A stretch of 64,000 nucleotides of DNA, taken from NCBI RefSeq assembly GCF_047663525.1, contig NC_092591.1, positions 47,035,501 to 47,099,500 of the forward strand. The letters run 5' to 3'. Below the pieces are notes generated by a model, which did no database searches, was not told the DNA's origin, and saw nothing but the letters and a program-made list of their open reading frames with translations. Of this stretch, positions 22,427 through 34,700 are shown in pieces. Every line of letters starts with the position of its first letter. The first letter of the stretch is position 1. Made by a program: the position numbers and the translations under genes. This DNA is from Anas platyrhynchos (Eukaryota; Chordata; Aves; Anseriformes; Anatidae).

Positions 22427-25400
22427 GTAAGAAACATTGCTATTAAACTTCATCTATAGCAGTATATTTAGCTTTTGCATCTATAAAGCCTTACCTTAAA
22501 TTTTAAGTGGTTCCTGAGTGCTCTTAACTTTTTTTCATATCTATGATGTTCTCTAAAGGCATTCGTTTACCTGATTTCTGTAGGTTCACATTTGCCACCT
22601 TCCAAGCTGCTCTTCTTTTTGCAGTTTAGAGTTCGTGGCCATTCCTTCCCTTTTCTTGCAGCTTTTTTCTGACTACTTTCTAGCAGACTGTTTTTAACTT
22701 TGCCTTTTAATCCATCTTGCTGTTACAGTACCTTCTTTTCTCACTACTCCTTTTTCTCCTCTTCCCTTTGGCCTTAGAATGAGAATCAAGGGTTATCTAG
22801 ACACACTGTTGTGGTTATTCTATTTGTTTTACAGGGAGCTTGTTTTAAAGTGTTTTGATTTTGTGCCAGGAAGTGTATCAGCTGCCCAGCCTCCAATTCT
22901 TTGAAGAGTTTCAAAGCAAATGTGTTCATGAACTGACATATTAGGTATGAATGACATTTAGCACTATAGGTTCCTGTGTCAGAGTATAATGCTGTCTTCT
23001 GCAACTGAATTCTTGGTATTAAACTACATTGTTCTGAGTATTATTTAGCTTTCTTGTTACAGTATTGCTGAACCCCTTCTTTTCAGTACATAACTTCATT
23101 TCCATTCTGAAGATAATCAGAAGAGTTCAAAATACCAAGAACTCACTGAATTCGTTGACATGACTATTTTAAATGTGTAAATGCTTGGCTGTTGAATAGT
23201 TTTCTAGTAACTCCACTTAATCTTTCCTATTTGAGAGGGGGAGATCAGTGTCTAATTTGCAATCATTGTAGGTGATTAATATTTATAGTGATTAACACTT
23301 TGGTTAACCAGTCTTGAGATCTTGTAGAAATTTGACAAGGATGCAGTTGTTGCTTGATATAAAATTGCTCTTGTAACTTCATTATGAGCTGCAGATTTCA
23401 ACTGGGCTGTTATGACCTCATGAATTTTGAGGAATTGGTGACTTTGAGTCAACATGAACTAATTTGGGAGTTGTTTGTATACTTCAAGTCATAGAAACTG
23501 ACTACTGGGACATTCAGCCATAATAGGTGTCTGTGTATATATGCACATGACGGATATAATACATATTATGTAAAAATTCATGTGTTTGCACTTCTGGTCT
23601 TAGACAAAAGTGCAGTTACTATAATAAATAAGGGAGAGTCGAATGACAAATAAGGGTTTGCCTGTCCCAATTCTTAGCTCCTCTGCAACCATAGCAGGAC
23701 TCTTCTTCCCCTTAGGAAGTGAAGAGGAATTACTTCAGAAGAAGGGAGTGGAAGTCCTTACTTGTTAAGTAATTTCCCTCCTCATTAGGAGTTGGAGGCA
23801 GTTGTTTAAGAGAATGTTACAAACATTACTGCCTTGGTACTGTTTCCTAATATGTTTCTCTTCTGGTCAAGGAAAGACTAGATCACATTTCACACCAGTA
23901 TGTAGTTACCTTCTGAAAGTATAGTTGTTAGCTGAGAAATATATATGCTCTAAGTGGGTGTGATGTCTGGAAATAATCATATCCATAGCATGATGTTAAA
24001 TTGTAGAGAAGTCAATGAACTTGCTGAATTGTTTCTATTGTATTCCCAAACATAATTTGGTTACACAGGAGTTCTTGATAGTATTTGGAAGAAGCAGCCT
24101 TTTGTTTTGGTATGTAGGTGAAACTCTACCTGCCGAAGGTTCAAAACACTGAAATCTCACTAGGTTATTTACAAGGAATGCTCCCCCACAGTTCCTGGAT
24201 CTTACAGCTTAATGATGGTAAGGTCTTACTAAGATGTTTCCCCTTACACTGTTTTTTGTATCATAATCCAGTACCTACATTCCTTAAAACTCTACTGTAC
24301 TACTGCTTTTATTTTTGTTTGTTAGGTGTAATGAAGCTGAATATAGGATTTGTAACAGTAACTTGTATCTTTCTAGCTAACAATCTAATTAATTTTGAGT
24401 GTTTAATTGAAAATTTATGTAAAAATTGCTTATTGGGTAAGCCTGGTGTCTGTTGCATTATTCAAAATATTCAAAGTAAGGAATAGTCAGGGAGAGGTTT
24501 TTACACTTCTTACACATTTATCTTCTGCCAGTTCAAACACTATGTTTCATAAGTCCCCTTATTTGTGCCCTGAACTACTAATGCAGAAGAAGCAATGTGT
24601 GTGCCTGTGCATGAGAAGTATTCTTGCATTCATTGAGTGGAAAAAGTGTAGAATTCAGTTAAGGCATAACTGTATATTAGTGTAACTTACTATTATTTTA
24701 TGGAAAATAACAGTTTTGGTCCAAGCTAGAATGCAGGTGTCCTGTGTTCTTAGTGTTGTGTTGTTTAAATTGCCCTTGATTCCAGACTTAATGCATATGT
24801 GCTAAGTTTTCCCATATAATAGGTCTGGAGATGTTTTATGCTATGAGGAATTGGCCTCCTGCAAACAAGGATCAGGCAGTTGTAGGCAGCAGGTTTACAA
24901 TGGGTAATGGGTAAAACATTTGCTCTGGCCGAGTCAAATTGGCAATTTAAAATGTAGCTGCTAAAGTTATTCTCTGTCAATTTTGGTCACTGATATTTCT
25001 GCCTAGCTCTAAATTTTTTCAGGCACGTACTTATATTTAGCTTTGTTTTGAGCAGATAGTACACTTCCAGTGTCAAAAAAAGGACTTGATAAATGCTGTG
25101 GTATCTAATTAATGGCCCGGGCTTGGGGGAAAATAAGCTGGAAACTAATTGTACTTAACCAATTGATACAGAGTTGAACTGGCAGAAGGACATGGTTAGC
25201 ATTTTAAAGAAACCACTTAATAACTCTTAAAGGTCTTAGAAATGTTGTTAAGTTCTTAGTTTTATCATTAAAAGATTTTCATGTTCCTCATTGCTTCCCC
25301 CAAGCATACTTGTATGTTTCCTTTTTAAAAGGCTGTAAATTGTTTGCACTGAAAAATCTTTATAAAAGCACTAAGAAATGTAAGACTTGGAGTGTTTTTG

Positions 25401-28396
25401 GGTGGCACCAAGGACTACTGTTGTAGCTGCTCTTCTTGTGTCCAGTGATTAAGTTGTCTTTTGCTAGTTGCTACCCAAGAGCTGTAAAAGCCTGTGTGGC
25501 TGAAATAGACTGTATAATTTAGTATATGTTCAATCATCAAAAAGTTTGTTGGTGCAAAAGTAACTGATTTGTTCATCTGTGCACTTGAATCCCATATGAA
25601 GAAAATATAAAGGTAAATGGAGAAAAATGAGCTACGTGCTGAATTTGGTGCTTGGTAGTTTGATTTTTATTACTTCCTGTGGAGCATTTTGTAGACTTAA
25701 TACATTACAGAAGCTTCAGTTTAATGTCTGATATACTCCTAAGTTTTTCTTGCTTGTGTAATGAGATTGGGTGTTTTTGTAAAAATGTATGAAGTTCCTG
25801 CTGGAAGTTCTGTGTATGTGTTTCTAACGTCCAGCAGTCAAGTAAAACAGTAAAACAATACTTTTACCTAAAGCTTTACCCTAGTTTTATTTCTGTGCTA
25901 GTTTAGATGACCATCTCTACTTTGTAGCTACCAGACCTCTTCTGTTAGGTAGAAGCTACCAAGGTGGAATTAACTGCTGGTAAAGTATGTTTCTTACGTT
26001 TCTTGCCTAGGTAAGACAAACATGCTTAAGTCTTGAACTGAAATAAGCAGCTCTCTTAAATAGTTTTATTTACTGATGGGATTTAAAGTAAGAAGCATGT
26101 TTTGTTTGAAGGTTCAAGACAGGAGATGGTCTCAAATTATCCCTGTAGGCTCATTTGACTAGAATTTACATGTTCATCCTATAGATTGAAAACCTGAATG
26201 TCTATTCAGGAAAAATGTTTAACTGTTACATCCACTGGAAGCTGTGGAGAGAGTTGTTCATTTAATTGTAACCATTTTTTTTTTTCCATGGAGATGTCAA
26301 CTAAGCATTTGGCCCTTAGAGACAACCACAGACCAGTTACTGTTTAACAAAATACATACAGTGTGGTTTTCTTCATCTGTACGAGAAAGAAGACAAAGCT
26401 TTTTTTTCTTGAGGTGAAATCACTTCTAAGCTTCATTTCTTTTGCTTAGCAAGCAGTTAAAATAGGAATTTCAGTTACCTGTATCTCAGAACAATGACAG
26501 TTTTTCTTCATTTTACCAAATTGCTTTCTTTCCTTACAGTTTTAAGTCAGGTGTTCACTATATGGAGTATTACTTCAGTATTCATTTAGAGAAGAATCTG
26601 TTAGAATATTAACTAAGGAAGGAAAACGTGTTTTTTTGTTTTTGTTTTTTTTTGACTGATACATATTCATTAGGAACTTCGATTGCCATAATGTATATCA
26701 AGTCAATGTAAACTGTCATGGGAAATCTTTCCGTGCATTTGAGGTCTGTTAGTCTTACTTGGTGGGAGCTTTCAAAGGTTATGGAAAGCTGACTAAATGT
26801 GAGTTGGGAGCCAAATATATGTAACATTTTTACCATGCAATTTTTCTTTGCAAGTCAGATAGCTTTTAGTATTATCCTACGTTACTTTGCTTCATGTAGT
26901 ATCTAATCTTGATCATGGTTCATATTTGACAGTCTATTGCATCTTGTGTTAAATCTTGTGTTTTGAGATTTTGAGGCTCCTATTGGAGCTGGAGTTGGAC
27001 ATTGGGAGTAACACAACCCAGTTGACCTATGGAGCTGACCCTAAGTTAGCAGATAGTGAAATTTTGGGAGGAACATAGTAGGGATGTTGCCCACCTCTGA
27101 TTTATGGGTATAAGCTTTAACTCTCTGCCTCTCTTAATGGGGTTGAAACTTGGAAATGTATGAAAATAATTCAGAACCTCAGAATTGGTAGGGTTTGGGA
27201 GAGAGGGGGGAGAAACAGTCTATGGGAAGAACAACTTTTTAAAACTTCGATTCAAAACTGTGGTAGGTTGATTCTAGATTATCATCGGTGATAACGCCTA
27301 CGAAAATTCTCTTCTCTTCAGGGTTCCTGGACTTCCTCTTTGGCACATTTTATGGTGTTTATTTTTCCTTATTCCAAAGGACCTGGGCTCCTGTTGAAAA
27401 GTGATGGAGTAATCTCTGGCCGGCACCTGACATGTTGAGGGAGCACCCCCTAAAAGAGCTTGCCTGGGAGACAATTTGCGAAATTACGCAGTAACATGTT
27501 TGCAGTAGTATGCCTCTTTTTTTGTTGTTGTTGCTATTTTCCATTGTTAAATTTCTCTTGAAACAAGTAATTGAGAAATAGATTGAAGCTACTGAAGTGA
27601 GTTTTAGTCAATGCAGAGGGATTTAGATCTGGAATGAGCATCTTTGCAAGTAACCACTCTGTGCTACTTGTATTAAATGGGATGTGGGGGAGGTATTTGT
27701 ACTTACTGGAGCTGTAGGGGGAAAAACAAACAAATATTCTGTGACTCTTAATAATGCAGTAGTCTTACTTGCTCACAGTGAGTCTGTGTGTATCCCAAAT
27801 AACCATAAGCCAATGTTCTTGATAACATTATGTAATTTGATTTAAGATAGTGTGAAATCAAGTATTTTCAAATCTGCTTGTAAGTTCACTAATAATTCTA
27901 GCAGAAAAGATTCTTTTGTTTTTTAACCACTTAATCCTTGCATGGGCTCTCAGATGATTGTAAGTACTGATGCTGCAGTTGAAGTTAGCTGTACCTTTTC
28001 TTCAATGATTTCTGGTTGATTCCTGTATCTTTAAACAGAAAGCTATGTAATCGAGGGGCAATTATGTATGCTTACAGCATCTGACAAAAAACCTTTTGAC
28101 AAAAGCAAAATAAGGTGGTTCTAAGTGAACAGCATGCGATAATTAAGGCAACAAGGAGAACCCTAAAAGCAATTACAATTTCTCTGTAGAGAGTATACCA
28201 GACTTACTCTAATTTTTAAGCCAAACACTGAAAGTCTTCTAATGAAGAGAATCATAAGAGTTTTGCTGGATCCTTGGATTTATCTCTGTTATCTTAACCA
28301 TTAAAGGGCTAAATTTGATGCTTCCCTATTCTATGTAGCTGTAGTAGGCATGCTGAATCCACTTGAACTTAAATAAATGCTTAATGCTGTCCTAGT
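22427..28396 (+). other. PPP6R3: PPP6R3 intron 2, first part
   Basis: AT-rich single-copy sequence. The only repeat-like sign is a 15-base mariner-type terminal motif at 25549-25563 (see that entry). No exon is supported. Confidence 0.5.
25549..25563 (+). mobile_element. Possible mariner terminal inverted repeat remnant
   Basis: TTGGTGCAAAAGTAA matches the highly recognisable core of the Hsmar1/MADE1-type mariner terminus. I could not find the opposite copy nearby, nor any transposase remnant, so this may be a solo end, a decayed element or coincidence. Confidence 0.3.
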
Positions 28397-29956
28397 AGAA
28401 CAGTTCAGTTGGAAGGGACCTTCCAAGGTCATCTAGATGAACTGCCTGAGCACTTCAGGACTAATCAAAAGTTGAAACAGTAATGAAGGTATTGAGGGCC
28501 TTATACAAATACCTCAATCACTGACAGGTGAGGGGCTTCAAACGCTCTAGGAAGCCTGTTCCAGTATTTCACCACCCTCATGGTAAAGAAGTTTTTCCTA
28601 ATGTCCAAGCTGAACTTCCACCAGTGCAGCTTTGTACTGTTCCTTCATGTTCACTGGTTATTAGGGAGAAGAGGTTGCCTCTTAGGCTTTTCTCCAAACT
28701 AGCCAACTCAAGTGTCCTCAGCCTCTCCTCACAGGACACACCTTACAGCCTATTACTAGATCAACTGCTCTCCTCTGGATACTTTCAGGGACCTTTTTAT
28801 CCTTTTTATACTATGGAGCCGAGAACTGCACACAATCTTCAAGGTGGGGTTGCACCAATGCTAAATACAGAGGGAGAATCACCTCCTGACTGGCTGTTTA
28901 TGCTGGGTTTAATGCATACTAAAATGCCATTTGCCCTTTGGCTGCCAGGCACGCTGCTGGCTCATGTTGAGCCTGTTGCTGACCAGCACCTCCAGATCCC
29001 TTCCTGCTGAGCTGCCCTGCAGCCGCTCGTCTCCCAGTCTCTACCCATGTTTGGCCTTACTCTGTCCCAGGTGCAGCACCTGGCAATTTCTTTTGTTGAA
29101 TTATTTGCCACTGACAATTGCCCAGTGCTCCCTTTGCAAGGCCTCTCTTCCTTCCAGGGAGTCAACAGCACCTGCCAGTTTATTACCACCAGCAACCTTG
29201 CTGCAGACACATTGCAGTCCTGCATCCAGATTGTTGACAAAAATGTCATGTCTGGCCCTAGAATTGAGCCCTGGGGAATACTGCTAGTGACCAGCTGCCA
29301 GCCAGTTATGGTCCGATTCACTACGACCCGTTGAGCTCTGCTGTCAAGCCATTTCAACACCCAGCATAGCATGAACCTATTTGTCTTGAAGTTGGACAAT
29401 TTGTCCAGAAAGATGTCGTGAGGAACATCATCAAAGGCCTTATTAAAATTAAGAAAGATTACATCTGCTGCCTTCCCTCTCTACACCAAGAGGGTGACCT
29501 TATCATGGAAGGAAACCAAATTATTAAGGCAGTACCTCCCCTTCATGAACCCATGCTGATTCTGCCTGATGATAGCTTTGTTTTTTAAATGCCTTTTCAT
29601 CAGCACCCAGGATAATTTTCTCCCTAGCTTTTCCAGGGACCGAGATTACACCAATAGGTCTATTGTTTCCTGGGTCTTCTCTCATGCCCCTTTTGTAGAT
29701 GGGAGTAACATTGGCTAGCTACCAGTCAGCGGGGACCTCCCCAGCCTCCTAAGACTTCTGGTAAATTGTTGAGAGGGGTCCAGCTATGACATCTACCAAT
29801 AGCCCCAGCACTTAGGTGAATCCCATCAGGCCCCACAGACTTACTAATGTTGAGCTGATACGCTGTTCTTCACAATTTTGGTGGCCACAGATGGAAGGTT
29901 GCTTACTCTTCCCCCAGTCATGGTCCTCTAACTCTGAGGGCTTGGCAGCCCAAGAT
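28397..29956 (-). mobile_element. Long CR1 LINE, outer copy (interrupted)
   Basis: This is the longest repeat in the window. From left to right it is the reverse complement of the CR1 3' end, then ORF2. The minus strand still shows reverse transcriptase remnants: WLDSRAQRVVVN, then GWQLVTSSIPQGSILGP at about 29262-29350, the conserved motif of CR1 polymerases. Frame breaks are scattered through it, so no functional enzyme remains. The copy is interrupted at about 29957 by a younger CR1 and resumes at about 30154. Confidence 0.92.
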
Positions 29957-30153
29957 TTAGGTTGGAAAAGACCTCTAAGCTCATCTGGTCCAGCCTTTAA
30001 CCTAGCACTGCCATGTCTAGCATTAAACCATGTCACTGAGCTCTACATCTACGTGTTTTCTGAAAACCTCCAGGGATATTGACTCATCTACTTCCCTGGG
30101 CAGCCCGTTCCAGTACTTCACAATCCTTTCAGTGAAGAAATTTTTCCTAATAT
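29957..30153 (-). mobile_element. CR1 LINE 3' end nested inside the outer CR1
   Basis: It starts ttaggttggaaaagacctct and includes 'agcattaaaccatgtcactg', 'gagctctacatctacgtgtt' and 'tcagtgaagaaatttttcct', a CR1 3' end of about 200 bases. The sequence on either side belongs to one older CR1: 'tcatggtcctctaactctga' to the left and 'catgaaaaactgaggcaaaa' to the right. It has therefore landed inside that element. Confidence 0.85.
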
Positions 30154-30196
30154 CTGATGATCCGTCATTGCCATGAAAAACTGAGGCAAAAAATAT
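30154..30196 (-). mobile_element. Outer CR1 LINE, short continuation after the nested copy
   Basis: The words 'ccgtcattgccatgaaaaac' and 'tgaggcaaaaaa' match the CR1 ORF2 segment that normally follows the sequence to the left of the nested copy. Similarity ends within about 40 bases. Confidence 0.65.
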
Positions 30197-31537
30197 TGTT
30201 TTTTTTTTTCATAGTTACTTGTTAGGGGACTGTCTGCCTCTTAGTTTGAGTAAGAATTAAATGTTTCTGTTTCAGTCATTGTAGGTTGTCATAAGAGTTG
30301 GTATGACAAAGGCATGGTTTGATTGTTGTCTATAAACTCTCACCTTCTGCATATCAAATGGCAGTTTGCAGAAGTGTTCTTGCTCAAATTCACCTATGTT
30401 CTTTGTTGGTAACCAAATGTCCACCTACCTGATGATATTACTAATTTTCAGCAGTAAATAACACTAACTAAATCCTTCACACTTGGAAGATGGTTACTAA
30501 AGGAGCAAAAAATGGTTGTTTTCTCTCTGAGTACTGCTTAAAACTATGCCGTTTACAGCTGTAGGGAAAACTCTTTCTTACTGATATCTGGTATCTCTTT
30601 CAATGCACTTTCTCAAATTCTGCATTCATACAAGAATAGCTGATGCTTTATCAGAGGTTAAGTGTTGCCATGTAAAAGCCTTGTTTTAAAGGGGAGAATG
30701 GAGCAAATGCATGTAGTGACCTTAACGAGAGCAAAAGGAAAGCAGGAGTTTATTGGATTTAAGACTGAAATATTCTTTTCTGATAGCATACCTGTCTCAG
30801 GAGCAGCTGCTTGCAAGGTATCTTAAAGAAACAAAACTAATATGGAGTATTTTTATAAAGAAAAGTTAAATTGCTCACGCTGATGTTAACCGTCTGTGAT
30901 GTTTCTTTACTTGGGCACACAGCCTTTCAAGCATCTGCATAAGGAACTTTATTGTCCCTTTTTTTCCAAGTTTGTGGAGGGAGGTATGGTAAAATAGTAA
31001 GTCCTGCTCTGAAATTAGCTCCAACTTTTTTGGCGTGTGCTGCCTGCATGTTAAATGATTATAATTCCTACACCCGTAGAGGTGTTCTCTTCAGTGACAG
31101 AGGTGGTACACTAGTGTGTTTATACTTTGCCTGTTTTATCTTCTGCCAGATCTAGTAATTGCTGAACAGGTTGCTCAGAATCTGAGGATTGGGATGTAGG
31201 TCAGAAGCAGAGTAGCAAGAACAAATTTATTAAAAGTTAACCTTTTTTATTTAATGTAGATAAGTGTTCTTTTCATGTAAGCAAAAATCCTGGAGCTGGC
31301 TAATTTTGAGTGTTAAAATATACCCAGTAAATATATATCAGTCACCTTTAATCAAGTCTGATTTTGAAGCTTTGTGATGATCTTTCAGTATCTACTGTTG
31401 TGTTGTTCAAGTTCTAGAAAACTTCTGTGTGTGCAGGTCCCTTTGGGGTTAGAAGCTATGAAGTACTACTATGAAGTATTTATACTGCTTAAATACATGT
31501 GTAAGCTTAATGTTTTGTATATGTTCTTCTTATCCAG
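30197..31537 (+). other. PPP6R3: PPP6R3 intron 2, last part
   Basis: Unique AT-rich sequence ending in the acceptor cttcttatccag at 31526-31537. No other feature is supported. Confidence 0.6.
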
Positions 31538-31770
31538 ACCAGCATGTTTTGGAAATTTGATCTCCATTCGTCATCCCACATAGATACACTTCTAGAGAGA
31601 GAAGATGTAACACTGAAGGAATTGATGGATGAAGAGGACGTCCTGCAAGAGTGCAAGGCTCAGAATCGCAAACTTATAGAGTTTCTGTTGAAGTCAGAAT
31701 GTTTGGAAGACTTAGTTTCCTTTATTATCGAAGAACCGCCTCAAGACATGGATGAAAAAATTCGATACAA
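31538..31770 (+). CDS. PPP6R3: PPP6R3 coding exon 1 (start codon)
   Basis: Acceptor tatccag at 31531-31537; six untranslated bases, then ATG at 31544-31546. It encodes residues 1-75 and two bases of Lys76 ([12 protein letters not shown], then the acidic [15 protein letters not shown]). Donor ataca a|gtaagaac. No upstream in-frame ATG belongs to this exon. Confidence 0.97.
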
Positions 31771-34700
31771 GTAAGAACTTTTTTGGGATGGGTGGGGACT
31801 TAGGAAGGTAGAAAGAGGGGTGTTAATTTGATAATGTTTTGAATTCCTGCATGCTGCTCTTTAGTATAGTACTGTTAACTTCTGAGTAAGCTTGTTTTGA
31901 ACTTAGAGAACTCTTTAATTAAATCATTCTAATGTTTGCATATTTTTTGAGTAGAAAACTCTTATCCAGAAATGCCTCCAAAACCAGTTGCTGCCTAGAG
32001 AAAAAGTACAGAAATCAGAACTTGTATGAAGAGTCTTTTTGTTATCTTTTTTTTTCATGTAAAATAATTATACGTAGATGATAATTTTCATGTAGAAATA
32101 GTTGAGTGAAACCCCCTATCTGGGTACTATAGCTAGGTGCTTAGCCTTATTTTGTTGACGATTAGTAAGCTGTTTTGAAGATGCATTTTATAGCACTGTA
32201 GCACACCTTGTAAGAATATACTTACCACCGGATTGCTGGTGTTTTCCTTTGCAGAGCTAGAAGTGTAAAAATTGGGTAAAGATATGGTTCTTGCTAGATT
32301 GCTGAGAAGTTTCAAACTCACAGTTAATCTAAGAGATTGTATACAAGCACTTCTACCACTTTTGGCCTCTTTTACAGTCATCTGTGCAGCAAGCTGCTTT
32401 TTCTTATGATAATATGTAAAAAGAAAAATAGAGTACCTTCTTAGCTGCTGCACTTCTCTGTTTTTGGTAAAGCAAACCTTCACTGAATGTTTTTAGCTGA
32501 GTTTTAAGTGAAAGACACTGCTATTTTAAAGCCTTAAATTGCTGATGCTGTCGTAATTACCTCTAGCGTGAGTGGGTGATAGTACTGCTCCATGACACAG
32601 GGCCAGAGGTACAATTCAGAACACTCAGTAATTAAGAGGCCATCAAAACCAGTAAGTTCCTGTATCTGGCAATACTAACTAGTTTTGCAGGCTTTGTTTG
32701 ACTTTGGCTAGCTCAGTGAGTCTGTACACAATTGCAACAGGTATAGAAGTATTAATCCTGAAGAGATTGATTTTAACTTTTTTAATGTAAGCCTTGTTAT
32801 TGGAAAGGGGCAAGCACTGGGGAAGGAGCAATATTAATCTGGTATTATCAACCTGCTTAATTTCTTGGTAGCTAACTTTTTCCTCTTCCAAAAAAAGTTT
32901 TCTGAAATGAGAGGTCAATACTTGAACAGCTGGCTTTAACAGTGGATTTTAAAATAAAAGCCTGACCTTTCTTTTCCCTACGTCCCCAGTGCTGTCCTAT
33001 TTCAACTGAAGAATGTAGTAGTCCATTTCCTAAATGAAAGAATGCAGCTTGTAGCCTGAATGTATAGTTGTTACCTTGCTTTTTTATTAGTGCAGAGGTA
33101 TGCTTGAAAAATTGGTCAGAAACCCTACCAGGTTCTGATTTAAAAGCTGAAGGTGTACCTTCTTTGAAGCATGAGTGGATGGAGACACACATATGTACAC
33201 TTCTCTTCCTTTTCCCCAGATATCCAAACATATCCTGTGAGCTGCTTACTTCAGATGTCTCACAGATCAACGATAGGCTGGGAGAAGAAGAATCCTTACT
33301 TATGAAACTGTACAGCTTCCTCTTAAATGAATCTCCTCTAAACCCTTTACTTGCCAGTTTCTTCAGCAAGGTGCTAAGTATTCTTATAAGCAGAAAACCA
33401 GAACAGGTAAGTATTTAAAAACTCTCCACTTTAACAGTTTGAGATTTGCCTGAGCTATTTGTGCAACAGTAACTGCCTGTGTGCCAGTGCTTACCTTTTG
33501 TCTTAGCTTAGCTTAGTATTTGCATGGTGGTGTCTTCATTAAATTATTGTTAGAGGTGAAGATTAATGAACTGAGTCAGTGGGAGTGGGGCTGATCCTTT
33601 GTGGAAGACTGTCATAAAAAAAAAAAGTGAGAGACATTTGGAATCCTCATCCAGAAATGCAGTGCTCCTCTGTGTTTGTGTGACCCTGCAAACAGCTGGC
33701 ATGGCTGACTCTGGTACCTGAGCAAATCATTTGTGACCCTGTTCTGTGTTTTTCATTTTGAAAGTATATTATGTTAAGGCTTTACTATGTCTGCTTCAAT
33801 CCCTGAGCCAGGAGTTGTGGGAATTCATACAAAAAAGGAAAAATGACTGTAGATTTTTAAGAAGTTTATGGTCAGCAGCCTGGACTGGCAAGAAGGCCCA
33901 AGACATACTCCACGTAGACAGATCTGTATTGTGCCACTTTAGCTGCTATGCACTGTTTTACCTTGCCTTGCACTGCTAAGTGGCAGAAGTATTTACAAAG
34001 TTCTCATTCATTTTCTCATTTTAGTAACTGAAAGAAACTGAAATGTACATGGTGTAGTTTACCATGTAAAATACAGGTAAACTATTGTAAGCTTCTTTCT
34101 TGTTAATTTCTAGATTGTGGATTTTTTAAAGAAGAAACATGATTTTGTAGACCTCGTTATTAAGCACATAGGGACCTCTGCTATCATGGACTTGTTGCTC
34201 AGGCTACTGACTTGCATAGAACCACCACAGCCCAGGCAAGAAGTGTTAAATGTGAGTAAAACTTCTCAGATACTTGTGAACTGTCGAAAAGATGTTTTGT
34301 AACCTGTTTAGACAATTTGTACCATCGTTCACCTCTGCCACCCCAGCAGGTGTTTTGGGAAGTTTTCTCTCAAAAGTAAATAAATCTGTTTGTTTTTTTT
34401 AACAGTTCTTCAGAAATGCTAATTTTGTTTTTATCCTTTTTTTTTTCCTGATGTAATGTTAGTCCTTGTTTAGAAATATCAACAGTATGATTAATGGCAG
34501 CTTTCAAACTACTTCTTGTAAATCCTTTAACTCATTTAATTCATTCATTTGGTTAACATTCCTGCTGATGTCTACGCTTTTACAGTGGCTAAATGAGGAG
34601 AAAATTATCCAGCGGCTGGTGGAAATTGTACATCCATCTCAAGATGAAGATGTAAGTATTGGTCTGCTCTTTTGGATACATCTGTGCAGCAGGTTGCTGT

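Noticed and set aside
28528..29334. Plus-strand frames of 95-160 codons between 28528 and 29334
   Set aside because: They are antisense readings of the CR1 element, whose true coding strand here is the minus strand.
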